Shown in pieces: positions 27,146 to 36,332 of a DNA stretch of 64,000 bases. The stretch comes from Tidjanibacter sp. (lineage in GTDB: Bacteria > Bacteroidota > Bacteroidia > Bacteroidales > Rikenellaceae). The stretch spans positions 37,322 through 101,321 of the forward strand of contig JAFQNC010000020.1 in the NCBI GenBank assembly GCA_017396085.1, in the 5' to 3' direction. The notes below the pieces were generated by a model that saw nothing but the letters and a program-made list of their open reading frames with translations, ran no database searches and was not told the DNA's origin. Made by a program: the position numbers and the translations under genes. Every line of letters begins with the position of its first letter. Position 1 is the first letter of the stretch.

Positions 27146-27934
27146 ATGGGAACTATGATGAACTACGAAAATGTTGCCGAACAGATTGTTCGCTGGTTGG
27201 CAGACTATGCAAAAGGTTGTGGCTCAAAGGGTTTTGTTGTGGGCATCTCGGGCGGAGTGGACTCCGCAGTGGTGTCGGCACTGTGCGCACGCACGGGCCT
27301 ACCGACCCTTTGTGTGGAACTGCCCATACATCAGGCCGCAGCACACGTGAGCCGTGCGCAGGAGCACATCGCAAACCTCAAAGCCCAATACCCCAACGTG
27401 GAGAGCACCGCAGCCGACCTCACAGCACCCTATGAGGCTCTGCTGGCTGTGCTACCCCGTGAGGAGGGCCCGCAGTATGACCTCACCACCGCCAACACCC
27501 GAGCAAGGCTCCGTATGACTACCTTATATTATTATGCGGGCCTGCGTGGTGCGCTGGTGGTCGGCACGGGCAACAAGATTGAGGACTTCGGCATCGGGTT
27601 CTTCACCAAGTGGGGCGATGGTGGCGTGGACATCAGTCCCATTGGCGACCTGACCAAGACGGAGGTCTTTGGACTGGGTGCCCACTTGGGCGTGTGCAAC
27701 TCCATCCTCGGAGCCAAGCCCACCGATGGGCTCTTTGGCGATGACCGCAGTGATGAGGAGCAGATTGGTGCCACCTATCCCGAGTTGGAGTGGGCTATGG
27801 CCGAGAGCGAGCGTGGAGCCGTGGCGGAGCAGTTTGAGGGCCGCCAGAGGGAAGTGTTTGAAATCTACACTCGCCGCAACCGAGCCAACCGCCACAAGAT
27901 GGAACCAATACCAATTTGTAAAATTGAGAATTGA
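27146..27934 (+). CDS. nadE: Ammonia-dependent NAD synthetase, 262 aa
   Basis: NadE makes NAD from deamido-NAD. The P-loop GISGGVDSAVVSAL (about 33-46) is the ATP pyrophosphatase SGGxDS motif. GTGNKIEDFGIGFFTKWGDG and SPIGDLTKTEVFGL are family motifs. There is no glutaminase domain, so the nitrogen source is ammonia. The start could also be one of two ATGs three and four codons downstream. The last three residues (IEN) and the stop are encoded by the first unit of an ATTGAGA repeat array. Confidence 0.95.
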   Translation: MGTMMNYENVAEQIVRWLADYAKGCGSKGFVVGISGGVDSAVVSALCARTGLPTLCVELPIHQAAAHVSRAQEHIANLKAQYPNVESTAADLTAPYEALLAVLPREEGPQYDLTTANTRARLRMTTLYYYAGLRGALVVGTGNKIEDFGIGFFTKWGDGGVDISPIGDLTKTEVFGLGAHLGVCNSILGAKPTDGLFGDDRSDEEQIGATYPELEWAMAESERGAVAEQFEGRQREVFEIYTRRNRANRHKMEPIPICKIEN

Positions 27935-28073
27935 GAATTGAGAAAGTTGCTCTCGCTCGGCAGGCGTTGCCTGTTTTGTGTAGATGTTAGGTCTGCACTC
28001 TTTCGAGCCTTTGAATGCCAGCAAGCAGCCTTTGCGCTCGCTTACTCGCATTTGCCAAAATTCAAAATTAAGG
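27918..28073. repeat. AATTGAG array and dispersed element after nadE
   Basis: AATTGAG units at about 27921-27942 overlap the nadE stop. A long-form element at 27945-28056 has a left end AGTTGC but a right end GCATTT, so it looks like a hybrid of two versions seen at 28229 (AGTTGC/GCAACT) and 41204 (AAATGC/GCATTT). Confidence 0.7.
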
Positions 28074-28110
28074 AAAGCGGTCTGCAACCAACGAGTTGCA
28101 GACCGCTTTT
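28074..28110 (+). terminator. Intrinsic terminator downstream of nadE
   Basis: A perfect 14-bp stem, AAAGCGGTCTGCAA/TTGCAGACCGCTTT, with an 8-nt loop and a T end. It is 140 bp after the nadE stop, beyond the repeats. Confidence 0.85.
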
Positions 28111-28594
28111 GCTTACTGTGTGTGGTGCATTTTCTCCACCTTTGTTCCTGCGGGTATCTTTTTTAATACCCGTGCCGAAGGCACACCTCAATTTTCAATT
28201 TTCAATTAACCCACCTTCGGTGGCTTTTAGTTGCTCTCGCTCGGCAAAGTCTGCAAGCACCCTCTGCTCTCGCTTACTCGCAACTTTCTCAATTCAATAA
28301 CAGACGCCCCCGCTGCTACGCAGCACCCCCTCTAACTCAGAGGGGGACATGCACGGGGCCGTGCACACAATTTCGACCACCCCTCCCAGCCTCCTGCTCG
28401 GCGGGGCCGCCGAGCGCAATTTCGACCACCCCTCCCGACCTCCCCTGTCGTAGGGGAGGAGTACTTAAGTGGTGCTTCCAAGTGCTTGTGGTTACCCCTT
28501 CTTACTCTTGGGTATCTTTTTTAATACCCGTGCCGAATTCTCAATTCTCAATTCTCAATTCTCAATTTTGAATTTTGAATTTTGAATTCCCCCT
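28111..28594. repeat. Repeat-rich convergent spacer between nadE and gcvP
   Basis: No gene is seen in 484 bp. In order it holds the hairpin GGGTATCTTTTTTAATACCC (28152-28171), AATTTTC units and CCACCTTCGGTGG (28211-28223). A short dispersed element (28229-28285) and the CCCCCTCTAA repeat (28301-28347) come next. A GC-rich hairpin lies near 28400-28417, the CTCCCCT/AGGGGAG hairpin at about 28440-28460, a second GGGTATC hairpin at 28510-28529, and AATTCTC/AATTTTG units run to the gcvP stop. Confidence 0.75.
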
Positions 28595-31408
28595 CTACTC
28601 TTCGTTGGTGGCCACAAGGTTGCGGTCGCCATAGCCGTTATCAATCTTCGTAACGTGGGGGAAGAACTTCTGCTCCCTAACCCACTCCAAAGGATAGACT
28701 GCCTGCTCTCGGCTGAACTCGTGGGCCCACTCGCCAACCACCTCCGCAGCAGTGTAGGGGGCATTCACAACCAACTGGGGCGTGGTCTGCGCCTCGTGCA
28801 AAATCTCCACAAGAGCATCGCAGAAGCGGTCCATCTCCGCCTTGGCCTCGCTCTCGGTGGGCTCCACCATCAGGGTGTCGTGTACAGGGAACGAGAGGGT
28901 GGGGGCGTGGAAGCCGTAGTCCATCAGTCGGTGGGCAACATCGCCAACCTCCACTCCATACTCCTTGCGGAAGTTGGTCAGGTCGAGAATCATCTCGTGG
29001 CCCACACGGCCACTCTCGCCGGCATAGTAGGTGCGGAAACTATCTTTCAGCCTGCACGACATATAGTTGGCATTGACGATGGCAGCTTCGGTAACCTTAC
29101 GTAGGCCCTCGGCACCCAACATCTTGATGTATCCATAGGTGATGGGCAGCAGCAGTGCGCTACCCCAAGGAGAACTCGACACTGCCGTGATGCCCTCCTC
29201 GCCACCGGTGGACTGCACCGAGTGGGAGGGTAGGAACCTTACAAGGTGCTCTGCCACACACACGGGACCCACGCCCGGGCCACCACCACCGTGGGGCATA
29301 GCGAAGGTCTTGTGGAGGTTGAGGTGGCACACATCGGCACCGATAAAACCAGGGTTGGTCAGGCCCACCTGTGCGTTCATATTGGCTCCGTCCATATAGA
29401 CCTGACCGCCAAATTCGTGCACCGTGTCCACAATCTCCCTGATGCGGCTCTCAAACACACCGTGGGTGGAGGGGTAGGTTACCATCAGACCTGCCAACTC
29501 GGCCTCATACTGCTCGGCCTTGGCTTTGAGGTCCTCCACATCAATGTTGCCGTTGGTATCGCAACACACCGTAACAATCTTCATACCCGCCATTGCGGCC
29601 GATGCGGGGTTGGTGCCGTGGGCCGAGGAGGGTATGAGGATGATGTTGCGGTAGCCCTGCGAGCGGCTCTGGTGATAGGCACGGATAATCATAAGTCCCG
29701 TGTACTCGCCCGCAGCACCCGAGTTGGGCTGCAAGGTGCAACCCGCAAAGCCTGTGATGGTTGCAAGGTCTTTCTCCAACTCGGCAATCATCGCCAAGTA
29801 GCCCTCGGCTTGGGCCGTGGGGGCAAAGGGGTGCATTGCCGCAAAGCCTGCCAACGAGAGGGGTTGCATCGTTACGGCAGGGTTGAGTTTCATTGTGCAC
29901 GAGCCGAGCGAAATCATACTGTCGGCCAGCGAAATATCTCGGTGCTCAAGCCTCTTGATGTAGCGCATCAGCTCGGTTTCGGAGTGGTACTTGTTGAACA
30001 CGGGCTGTGGGAGAATGGCACTCTCTCTGGCCAGTGCGGCGGGAATAACGGAGGCCTCCTCGCTGATTTTCACGCTCTTGGGGGCCTTGCGACCTGCCGC
30101 CTCGGCAAAAATCTCCATCACCTCGGCCACCTCCTCATTGGTGGTAACCTCGTCAAGGCTCAGCCTTACTCGGTCCTCGGCAGGGTAGTAGAAGTTGATG
30201 CCGTGCGACAGCGCAATGTCCTGCACCACAGCAGCCTCGGCACCCACCTCAAGGGTGTCAAAATAGGCCTCCGTGCGGAGTTCATAGCCGAGGAGTTTGA
30301 GTGCCTCGGCCACCGCCACGGTGCGTGAGTGTATGTGGCGAGCGATGCGTTGCAGCCCTTGGGGGCCGTTGTAGACGGCATAGAAGCCCGACATCGAGGC
30401 CATCAGGGCCGATGCGGTACAGATGTTGGAGGTTGCCCTCTCGCGCTTGATGTGTTGTTCTCTGGTTTGCAGGGCCATACGCAGAGCCCTGTTGCCGAGC
30501 CTATCGACCGACACACCGATGATGCGCCCCGGCATATTACGCTTGTAGGCATCCCTTGTGGCCATATAGCCCGCACTCGGGCCGCCAAAGCCCATAGGCA
30601 GACCAAACCTCTGCGAGGAGCCCACAGCAATGTCGGCACCCCACTCGCCGGGGGCACGCAACAACACAAGGCTCATGAGGTCGCACACGGCAGCCACCTT
30701 GGCTCCGGCAGCGTGGGCGGCTTCGGTGAAGGCGGCATAGTCCCTCACCTCGCCTGCGGCTGCGGGGTACTGCACAATGGCTCCGAACTCTCGGCCCGAG
30801 AACTCGTAGGCCTCGTAGTCGTCTACCACGAGTTCAATACCGAAGGGCTCACTGCGGGTGAGCAACACGTCAAGCGTTTGTGGGAATATGTTGCTGTCCA
30901 CAAAGAGCACATTCACACCCTCCTTCTGTTGCTCCCTTGTGCGCAGAGCATACATCATCAGCATAGCCTCGGCTGTGGCGGTAGCCTCGTCAAGGAGCGA
31001 GCAGTTGGCAATCTCCAACCCCGTGAGCGACACCACCATAGTCTGGAAGTTGAGCAGCGCCTCCAACCTACCTTGCGAAATCTCGGCCTGATAGGGGGTG
31101 TAGGAGGTGTACCACGAGGGGTTCTCAAAGACGTTGCGAATGATGGCTGCGGGCATTGAATTGGGGTAGTAGCCCATACCGATGAACGAGCGCAGAGTCT
31201 GGTTGCGGTCGGCGAGGGAGCGGATGTGGGCGGCAAATTGTGCCTCGGTCATCGGCTCGTCAAGTGCGAGCGGTTTGTGTAGGCGTATGCTTTGTGGCAT
31301 CACCTGTCCAATGAGTTCATCAACACTCTTGACACCGATGGTGTCCAACATCTGCCTCATCTCCTCCTCCGAGGGGCCAATGTGGCGGTCTACGAATTGT
31401 TCTAACAT
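28595..31408 (-). CDS. gcvP: Glycine dehydrogenase (glycine cleavage P protein), 937 aa
   Basis: The P protein decarboxylates glycine with PLP and passes the aminomethyl group to the H protein. It is the single-chain form with both halves. The N-half starts FVDRHIGPSEEEMRQML. The C-half carries HLNLHKTFAMPHGGGGPG, with the PLP Lys near residue 700, and GSCTMKLNPAVTMQPLS. The length is close to the usual 950. The T, H and L protein genes are not in the window. The upstream 170 bp is made of repeats with no convincing promoter. Confidence 0.97.
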   Translation of the reverse strand: MLEQFVDRHIGPSEEEMRQMLDTIGVKSVDELIGQVMPQSIRLHKPLALDEPMTEAQFAAHIRSLADRNQTLRSFIGMGYYPNSMPAAIIRNVFENPSWYTSYTPYQAEISQGRLEALLNFQTMVVSLTGLEIANCSLLDEATATAEAMLMMYALRTREQQKEGVNVLFVDSNIFPQTLDVLLTRSEPFGIELVVDDYEAYEFSGREFGAIVQYPAAAGEVRDYAAFTEAAHAAGAKVAAVCDLMSLVLLRAPGEWGADIAVGSSQRFGLPMGFGGPSAGYMATRDAYKRNMPGRIIGVSVDRLGNRALRMALQTREQHIKRERATSNICTASALMASMSGFYAVYNGPQGLQRIARHIHSRTVAVAEALKLLGYELRTEAYFDTLEVGAEAAVVQDIALSHGINFYYPAEDRVRLSLDEVTTNEEVAEVMEIFAEAAGRKAPKSVKISEEASVIPAALARESAILPQPVFNKYHSETELMRYIKRLEHRDISLADSMISLGSCTMKLNPAVTMQPLSLAGFAAMHPFAPTAQAEGYLAMIAELEKDLATITGFAGCTLQPNSGAAGEYTGLMIIRAYHQSRSQGYRNIILIPSSAHGTNPASAAMAGMKIVTVCCDTNGNIDVEDLKAKAEQYEAELAGLMVTYPSTHGVFESRIREIVDTVHEFGGQVYMDGANMNAQVGLTNPGFIGADVCHLNLHKTFAMPHGGGGPGVGPVCVAEHLVRFLPSHSVQSTGGEEGITAVSSSPWGSALLLPITYGYIKMLGAEGLRKVTEAAIVNANYMSCRLKDSFRTYYAGESGRVGHEMILDLTNFRKEYGVEVGDVAHRLMDYGFHAPTLSFPVHDTLMVEPTESEAKAEMDRFCDALVEILHEAQTTPQLVVNAPYTAAEVVGEWAHEFSREQAVYPLEWVREQKFFPHVTKIDNGYGDRNLVATNEE

Positions 31409-31577
31409 ATTGTGCTTTTTATCAACTGTTGACAGTTTTTTGTAAATTAGTAATTAGTAGAGAGTAAATAGTAAATATTTTTCTTGCTTTTTCGTGGGTA
31501 TCTTTTTTGAAACCCGTGCCGTAGGCACACCAAAATTCTCAATTCTTAATTTTGAATTTTGAATTCCCTCTCTCTCC
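31409..31577. repeat. Repeat-filled spacer upstream of gcvP
   Basis: The spacer has TAATTAGTAGAGAGTAA units at about 31447-31475, a diverged GGGTATC hairpin (about 31497-31514) followed by GTGCCGTAGGCAC, and AATTCTC/AATTTTG units at about 31535-31566. No gene is seen. Confidence 0.7.
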
Positions 31578-31976
31578 TTAGTTCATTGCTGCAGCGATGG
31601 CCTCGGCCATTTGGTCCACTGCGCCCTGCAACTTCTTGCCGATGAGCATCTTCATCATCATATTGAGCTCGGCGTGGACCACAATGCGCATACGGGTATC
31701 GTAGGGAGCAACCTCCTTGAGTTGCAGCCAAAACGAAAAGTCCACGGGCGAGCCGTCATCGCCCTGAATCTTGATGGTCTTGCCCGGCTCGCGGTCCACG
31801 ATGCGCAGGCGGGCAGTCATACCTTTGAGTTTGAACGAGCAGGTGTCCTCATCGGCACTCCACTCCTCCACCTTGTCGGCGAGCATAGGGGTAAAGTTGC
31901 TGAATGAGGAGAGTGCAGTGTAGATTTGGTCGGCCGAGCGACGTATTTGTTGCTGTTTGCTTTCGTATTTTTCCAT
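31578..31976 (-). CDS. SRPBCC/START-like protein, 132 aa
   Basis: A small protein with the helix-grip fold pattern: an N-terminal strand and helix (IRRSADQIYTALSSFSNF), a central sheet including TARLRIVDREPGKTIKIQG and DFSFWLQLKEV, and a long C-terminal helix (GAVDQMAEAIAAAM). Such proteins bind hydrophobic ligands or act as cyclases. Here no catalytic residues can be assigned. It is divergent from the Nudix gene, 47 bp apart, and upstream of gcvP on the same strand. Confidence 0.75.
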   Translation of the reverse strand: MEKYESKQQQIRRSADQIYTALSSFSNFTPMLADKVEEWSADEDTCSFKLKGMTARLRIVDREPGKTIKIQGDDGSPVDFSFWLQLKEVAPYDTRMRIVVHAELNMMMKMLIGKKLQGAVDQMAEAIAAAMN

Positions 31977-32023
31977 TTGTTAATTTGTATTTATGGCCTA
32001 AATTTAGTTATTTTGTGGGAGTT

Positions 32024-32647
32024 ATGCTACTATTTTTCGAAAATAAATTTTTCCGCTTCGTTGCCGAGGAGCCAAAAGGAGCCGCTTCGGAGGAGTCGGT
32101 GGTGCTGCACGTTGGTGAAAATGAGTGTCTTACGCCCGAGAGGTTGCTCGGTGTTGTGGGTCCGTGCAGGTCGCTCTATGTGGTGAGCCCTGCTCCGCAA
32201 GCCACACTCGAAGCCTTTTGTGCTGCCCTACCTGTGGTGAGGGCCGCAGGAGGCCTTGTGGAGAACGAGGCGGGCGAGGTGCTGATGATACGCCGCAAGG
32301 GGTGGCCCGACCTGCCCAAAGGACACATTGACGAGGGCGAGACCTCCGAGCAGGCAGCCCTGCGTGAGGTGCAGGAGGAGACGGGACTTGCCGAGGTGGA
32401 GATTGTCTGCCCGCTCTGCACCACCCGCCACTTCCACCGTGCCTATGGCCACTGGGAGGTTAAGCAGACCGAGTGGTATCTGATGTATGCCCCGGGTAGT
32501 GCCCCTGCGCTCCAACCCGAAGAGGGCGAGCAGATTACGGCTGCCGAGTGGTTGCGTGCCCGCAGGCTGTGGCAGGCGGTTGAGGCGAGCTACTCCACCA
32601 TAAAGGTTGTTTTCGAAAAGTTCTTGGAGCACAAAATCAGAAACTAA
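32024..32647 (+). CDS. Nudix hydrolase, 207 aa
   Basis: The Nudix box is perfect: GHIDEGETSEQAALREVQEE followed by TGL (about 105-127) fits GX5EX7REUXEEXGU. It is preceded by MIRRKGWPDLPKG. The enzyme hydrolyses nucleoside diphosphates linked to another group; the substrate cannot be told. The N-terminal 80 residues are an extra domain without known motif. The start MLLFFENKFFRF is chosen because the frame upstream runs into the divergent gene's region. Confidence 0.88.
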   Translation: MLLFFENKFFRFVAEEPKGAASEESVVLHVGENECLTPERLLGVVGPCRSLYVVSPAPQATLEAFCAALPVVRAAGGLVENEAGEVLMIRRKGWPDLPKGHIDEGETSEQAALREVQEETGLAEVEIVCPLCTTRHFHRAYGHWEVKQTEWYLMYAPGSAPALQPEEGEQITAAEWLRARRLWQAVEASYSTIKVVFEKFLEHKIRN

Positions 32648-32672
32648 AAAAAGATAGGTACACTAACTCACG

Positions 32673-34754
32673 ATGAAACTCACACGTTTACTCACAACAT
32701 CGGTGGCGGCTCTGCTCCTTGCAGGGTGCAGCACCACACCGCAACTCGAAACAATGGAATTCACAAACAACCTCACGCCCGAAGAGATTAGCGCAGCCAA
32801 GTTCACCCCCGAGGTGATGTGGAAGATGGGCCGCATCGGTGGGCAGACACTTTCGCCCGATGGTAGCCACGTGGCCTTTACCATCACCTACTACGATATG
32901 GCCACCAACAAGGGCACAACATCCATCTACCTTGTGGCCCCCACGGGTGGTAGTGTGGTAAGGCTCGTGGAGGGTGCATCGGCTCCTTCGTGGAGTGGCG
33001 ACAGCAGCAGGCTCTACTATGTGAACTCCGCTGACGGACAGGTGTGGAGCATCGCTCCCGATGGCTCCGACAAGGTGCAAATCACCAATGTTGAGGGCCT
33101 TGAAAGTTATGGCGTGGCCCCCGCAGGTAATGCGCTCTACTACACCAAGAAGGTGCACGTGGTGGACATCAACTCCGCAGCCGTCTATGGCGATGCAGCC
33201 GAGTCGAAGGCCCGCATCTATGACGACCTTATGGTGCGCCACTGGGACTATTGGGATGAGGGCGACTACTCACACATCTTTGTGGCCTCGCTCGGTGAGG
33301 GTATCATTAAGGAGGGCAAGGACATTATGGAGGGCGAGCCTTGGGATGCTCCTATGGCCCCCTATTTCGATAGCGAGGAGATTGCTTGGAACCACGCAGG
33401 TACCGCCTTGGCCTACACTTGCAAGCACCTCACAGGTGCCGACTATGCCGTATCGACCGACTCCGACATCTTCATCTACGACCTCGCCACCGGCACCACC
33501 CGTAACATCTGCAAGGAGTGGGGCGAGATGCCGGGCTATGACAAATATCCCGTGTGGAGCCCCAACGACAAGATGATTGCTCTGCGCAGTATGCGCCGTG
33601 CGGGCAACGAGAGCGACAAGGAGAGGCTCTTTGTGTGGAATTCCGAGGATGGCACGATGAGGGACCTCACACCCCGCTTCGACTACAATGCCACAAATGT
33701 GGTGTGGGAGGGTAACGACACCCTCTACTTCATCGCCCCCATCACCGCCACCCACCAAATTTGTCGTGTGGGCCTGAATGGGACCGAGGTGGAGGTACTC
33801 ACTGCGGGCGACCACGACATCAACGCCTTCACCAAGGCGGGCAGCACCATTGTGGCCCATATGAACACCATAATGAAGGCCCCCGAACTCTATGCCGTGG
33901 GTGCCGATTGGGCCCTCAATCAGATTACCTTTGTGAACAAGCAAATCTACGACAACATCCCTATGGGCGAGTGCACCAAACGCTGGGTGCGCACCTCCGA
34001 TGGCAAGCAGATGCTCACGTGGGTAATTCTGCCTCCCGACTTTGACGAGAGCAAAAAGTACCCCACGCTGCTCTACTGTCAGGGTGGCCCCCAGAGCGTT
34101 GTGAGCCAATTTTGGAGTTACCGTTGGAACTTCCAACTGATGGCTGCACAGGGCTACGTGGTGGTTGCTCCCAACCGTAGGGGCCTCCCCTCCTTCGGTC
34201 AGGAGTGGCTCGACCAAATCTCGGGCGACTACAGTGGCCAAAACATCCGCGACTACCTCGCCGCCATTGACGATGTGGCAGCCGAGCCGTGGAGCGATGA
34301 GGAGCGTCTGGGTGCCGTGGGCGCAAGCTATGGCGGCTACTCGGTCTACTACCTTGCCGGCCACCACGAGGGCCGCTTCAAGGCTCTCATCTCCCACTGC
34401 GGAATATTCAACTTTGAGAGTATGTATGGCCACACCGAGGAGATGTGGTTTGTGAACAACGACTACGGTGGTGCCTACTGGGACAAGCACAACCGCACAG
34501 CACAGCGTAGTTACCGCAACTCGCCCCACAAGGCTGTGGCCGATTGGGACACCCCAATCCTCATCTTCACGGGCTTGAAGGACTACCGCATCCCCTACAC
34601 CCAGAGCCTTGAAGCCTTCACGGCGGCCAAGTTGAGGGGTGTGCCCGCACGATTGGTGGCTTTTGAGAACGAGGCCCACCAAGTGTTCAAACCGCAGAAC
34701 TCGCTTGTGTGGAACAGGGAGTTCTTCGGCTGGCTCGACAAGTACCTCAAGTAG
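32673..34754 (+). CDS. S9-family prolyl oligopeptidase-type lipoprotein, 693 aa
   Basis: A lipobox LLLAGCS (Cys at about 19) marks a lipoprotein. The N-terminal part is a seven-blade propeller with blade motifs such as GGQTLSPDGSHVAFT and DKYPVWSPNDKMIALRS. The C-terminal alpha/beta hydrolase has the nucleophile Ser552 in GASYGGYS, an Asp in FTGLKDYRIPY and the His in FENEAHQVFKP. The layout fits dipeptidyl- or acylaminoacyl-peptidases of S9, which degrade peptides at the cell envelope. It starts 25 bp after the Nudix gene and may be cotranscribed with it. Confidence 0.92.
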   Translation: MKLTRLLTTSVAALLLAGCSTTPQLETMEFTNNLTPEEISAAKFTPEVMWKMGRIGGQTLSPDGSHVAFTITYYDMATNKGTTSIYLVAPTGGSVVRLVEGASAPSWSGDSSRLYYVNSADGQVWSIAPDGSDKVQITNVEGLESYGVAPAGNALYYTKKVHVVDINSAAVYGDAAESKARIYDDLMVRHWDYWDEGDYSHIFVASLGEGIIKEGKDIMEGEPWDAPMAPYFDSEEIAWNHAGTALAYTCKHLTGADYAVSTDSDIFIYDLATGTTRNICKEWGEMPGYDKYPVWSPNDKMIALRSMRRAGNESDKERLFVWNSEDGTMRDLTPRFDYNATNVVWEGNDTLYFIAPITATHQICRVGLNGTEVEVLTAGDHDINAFTKAGSTIVAHMNTIMKAPELYAVGADWALNQITFVNKQIYDNIPMGECTKRWVRTSDGKQMLTWVILPPDFDESKKYPTLLYCQGGPQSVVSQFWSYRWNFQLMAAQGYVVVAPNRRGLPSFGQEWLDQISGDYSGQNIRDYLAAIDDVAAEPWSDEERLGAVGASYGGYSVYYLAGHHEGRFKALISHCGIFNFESMYGHTEEMWFVNNDYGGAYWDKHNRTAQRSYRNSPHKAVADWDTPILIFTGLKDYRIPYTQSLEAFTAAKLRGVPARLVAFENEAHQVFKPQNSLVWNREFFGWLDKYLK

Positions 34755-34758
34755 AATT

Positions 34759-34776
34759 ACGGCCATAGGCCGTTTT
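34759..34776 (+). terminator. Short hairpin after the S9 peptidase gene
   Basis: A 6-bp stem, ACGGCC/GGCCGT, with a 3-nt loop and TTTT lies 4 bp after the stop. It is weak. A second hairpin, GGTGGA/TCCACC, follows at about 34811-34825. Confidence 0.35.
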
Positions 34777-34858
34777 GTGCAGTGGGTAGGTCAGCACTTT
34801 TCCCAATCGGTGGATGCTCCACCAACCAAACCACACACCACCAACAAACAAAAGAACT

Positions 34859-35527
34859 ATGTACACAGCCGATAGACGAGAGGGTAACCACCTCTGTGAT
34901 ATATTGTTCCGCCTCTTTGGGCACGCCAGCATCAGCATCTCCCACGCAGGTCGCCACATCTATGTGGACCCCTGTTTGAGTGAGTGCGACTACGTGGGAC
35001 TGCCCAAGGCCGACCTCATTCTCATAACCCACCACCACGATGACCACTTTGACCCACGGGCCATTGAGTACCTCTCCAAGGCGGCCACTATGGTGGTGTG
35101 CCCAACGTATATGGCCGACCAAATTGACGGAGCACTCGACCTCGGCCCCGGCCAAAGGATGCACCTTATGCCGTGGGGTATGGTCGAAACCGTGGCGGCC
35201 TACAACATCGAGCGTCCGCAGTATCACCCAAAGGAGCGTGGCGATGTGGGCTATGTGCTCACCATTGCCGACAAGCGCATCTACATCGCAGGCGACACCG
35301 AGCAGACCCCCGAGATGGTGGCCGTGCCCGATGTGGACTACCTTTTCCTGCCCGTAAACCTGCCCTACACGATGACCGTGGAGTCGGCTGTGGAGGCCGC
35401 ACGCAAGATTGCACCTCGGGTGTTCTACCCCTTCCACACCATCGGCACCCCGCGCGAGGAGATTGAGCGCATACCTGCACTGCTGGCCGATAGTGGCATT
35501 GAGGTTGTGGTAGCCCCAATGGAGTAG
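34859..35527 (+). CDS. Metallo-beta-lactamase-fold hydrolase, UlaG-like, 222 aa
   Basis: THHHDDHFD at about residues 57-65 is the metal-binding HxHxDH motif. GDTEQTPEM carries the later Asp, and FYPFHTIG the final His. The small size and GHASISIS start fit the UlaG/YtnP-like branch of the superfamily, which includes lactonases and RNase Z relatives. The substrate is unknown. The start at 34859 (MYTADRREGNH) follows an A/C-rich leader. Its stop codon region is duplicated downstream. Confidence 0.88.
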   Translation: MYTADRREGNHLCDILFRLFGHASISISHAGRHIYVDPCLSECDYVGLPKADLILITHHHDDHFDPRAIEYLSKAATMVVCPTYMADQIDGALDLGPGQRMHLMPWGMVETVAAYNIERPQYHPKERGDVGYVLTIADKRIYIAGDTEQTPEMVAVPDVDYLFLPVNLPYTMTVESAVEAARKIAPRVFYPFHTIGTPREEIERIPALLADSGIEVVVAPME

Positions 35528-35605
35528 AGGGCGTGTGAACTGTGTGCCCAATAGAGTAGGGGGCGTGTGAACTATGGACCCCTGATGGAGTAGGGGCGTG
35601 TGTGG
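35519..35605 (+). repeat. Tandem repeat across the stop of the hydrolase gene
   Basis: Three copies of ATGGAGTAGRGGGCGTGTG start at 35519, 35551 and 35585 (spacing 32 and 34 bp). The first contains the gene's own TAG stop; the others are non-coding. Confidence 0.85.
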
Positions 35606-35673
35606 CAGGTGGTGCCCAACCAACCCCGAAGGGGTTTTTGGTGCCCCAAGTTGGTGGCTTGAAAAGTTTTTCT

Positions 35674-35681
35674 TATCTTTG
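35674..35681 (+). promoter_or_regulatory. Probable -7 box of the FKBP lipoprotein gene
   Basis: TATCTTTG matches TAnnTTTG. The -33 position (about 35651) has TTGG rather than TTTG. Only 10 bp separate the box from the ATG, so the transcript would have a very short leader. Confidence 0.5.
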
Positions 35682-35691
35682 CCGATTGAGT

Positions 35692-36261
35692 ATGAAAGTG
35701 AGGCAGAACATAGCAATGGTGGCTCTGGTGTTGGGGCTCGTGGCGGGCGCATTGGTCGGCTGCGAGGCCTCCGATGAGTTCGCCCCCAAGCAGCGCACAC
35801 AGATTGAACGCTACTTGGCCGGCAGGGGTGCAGAGTATACCCTTGTGGGCGACAGCGTGTTTGTGCACGTGGCAGGCAACCGCCTCGCCACCGAGGGCAC
35901 CCTTCCTGCACAACCAGCCACACTCGCTGTGGGCGATGGGGTGGTGTTCAACTTTGAGGCCTACACTTTCACTTCCAACCCCGCAACCAAGCCATACTAC
36001 ACCAACAAGGAGTGGCTGATGGCCAAGTATTACCCCAATTTCGACTACTCCTATTGGGACTTCTCTCCGAGGAGCATCAGGCTCGGCGAGGGTGCCATAC
36101 TAAAAGGGCTTGAAGAGGCGTTAGTGGGGCGTATGGAGGGCGACTCGGTGGTGGTATTCCTCACCTCCGACAATGGCTATGGCGACCACGATATGGGTGC
36201 CGTGGACCGCAACACCGCACTGATGTGGGTGCTCAACGTGGAGCAGGTGGAGAAGAAGTAG
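35692..36261 (+). CDS. FKBP-type lipoprotein, 189 aa
   Basis: A lipobox VAGALVGCE gives a lipoprotein with Cys near 24. The mature part follows the FKBP-type peptidyl-prolyl isomerase pattern: VGDGVVFNFEAYTF (first strands), GEGAILKGLEEALVGRMEGD (the 'G.vI.G..eal.gmk.G' segment), VVFLTSDNGYGD (the 'iPp..aYG' region) and LMWVLNVEQV (last strand). Isomerase activity is not certain, because several aromatic pocket residues are not obvious. A second FKBP-type gene follows after 71 bp. The 3' end, including its stop, is duplicated in tandem. Confidence 0.75.
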   Translation: MKVRQNIAMVALVLGLVAGALVGCEASDEFAPKQRTQIERYLAGRGAEYTLVGDSVFVHVAGNRLATEGTLPAQPATLAVGDGVVFNFEAYTFTSNPATKPYYTNKEWLMAKYYPNFDYSYWDFSPRSIRLGEGAILKGLEEALVGRMEGDSVVVFLTSDNGYGDHDMGAVDRNTALMWVLNVEQVEKK

Positions 36262-36306
36262 CAACCAAAACGTGGCAGGTGGAGAAGAAGTAGCAGACAA
36301 AACGTG
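36243..36306 (+). repeat. 32-bp tandem duplication across the FKBP gene stop
   Basis: Two copies of GCAGGTGGAGAAGAAGTAGC plus 12 more bases start at 36243 and 36275 and differ at two positions. The first holds the last codons and the TAG stop. Confidence 0.9.
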
Positions 36307-36332
36307 GAAACAACAGAGAGATAGAAACTTAT

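Noticed and set aside
27938..28300. A 120-codon plus-strand frame after nadE
   Set aside because: It is made of dispersed repeats and the nadE terminator.
34757..35923. A 388-codon minus-strand frame near the metallo-hydrolase gene
   Set aside because: It crosses the hydrolase, its stop repeats and the start of the FKBP gene and shows no protein-like pattern.
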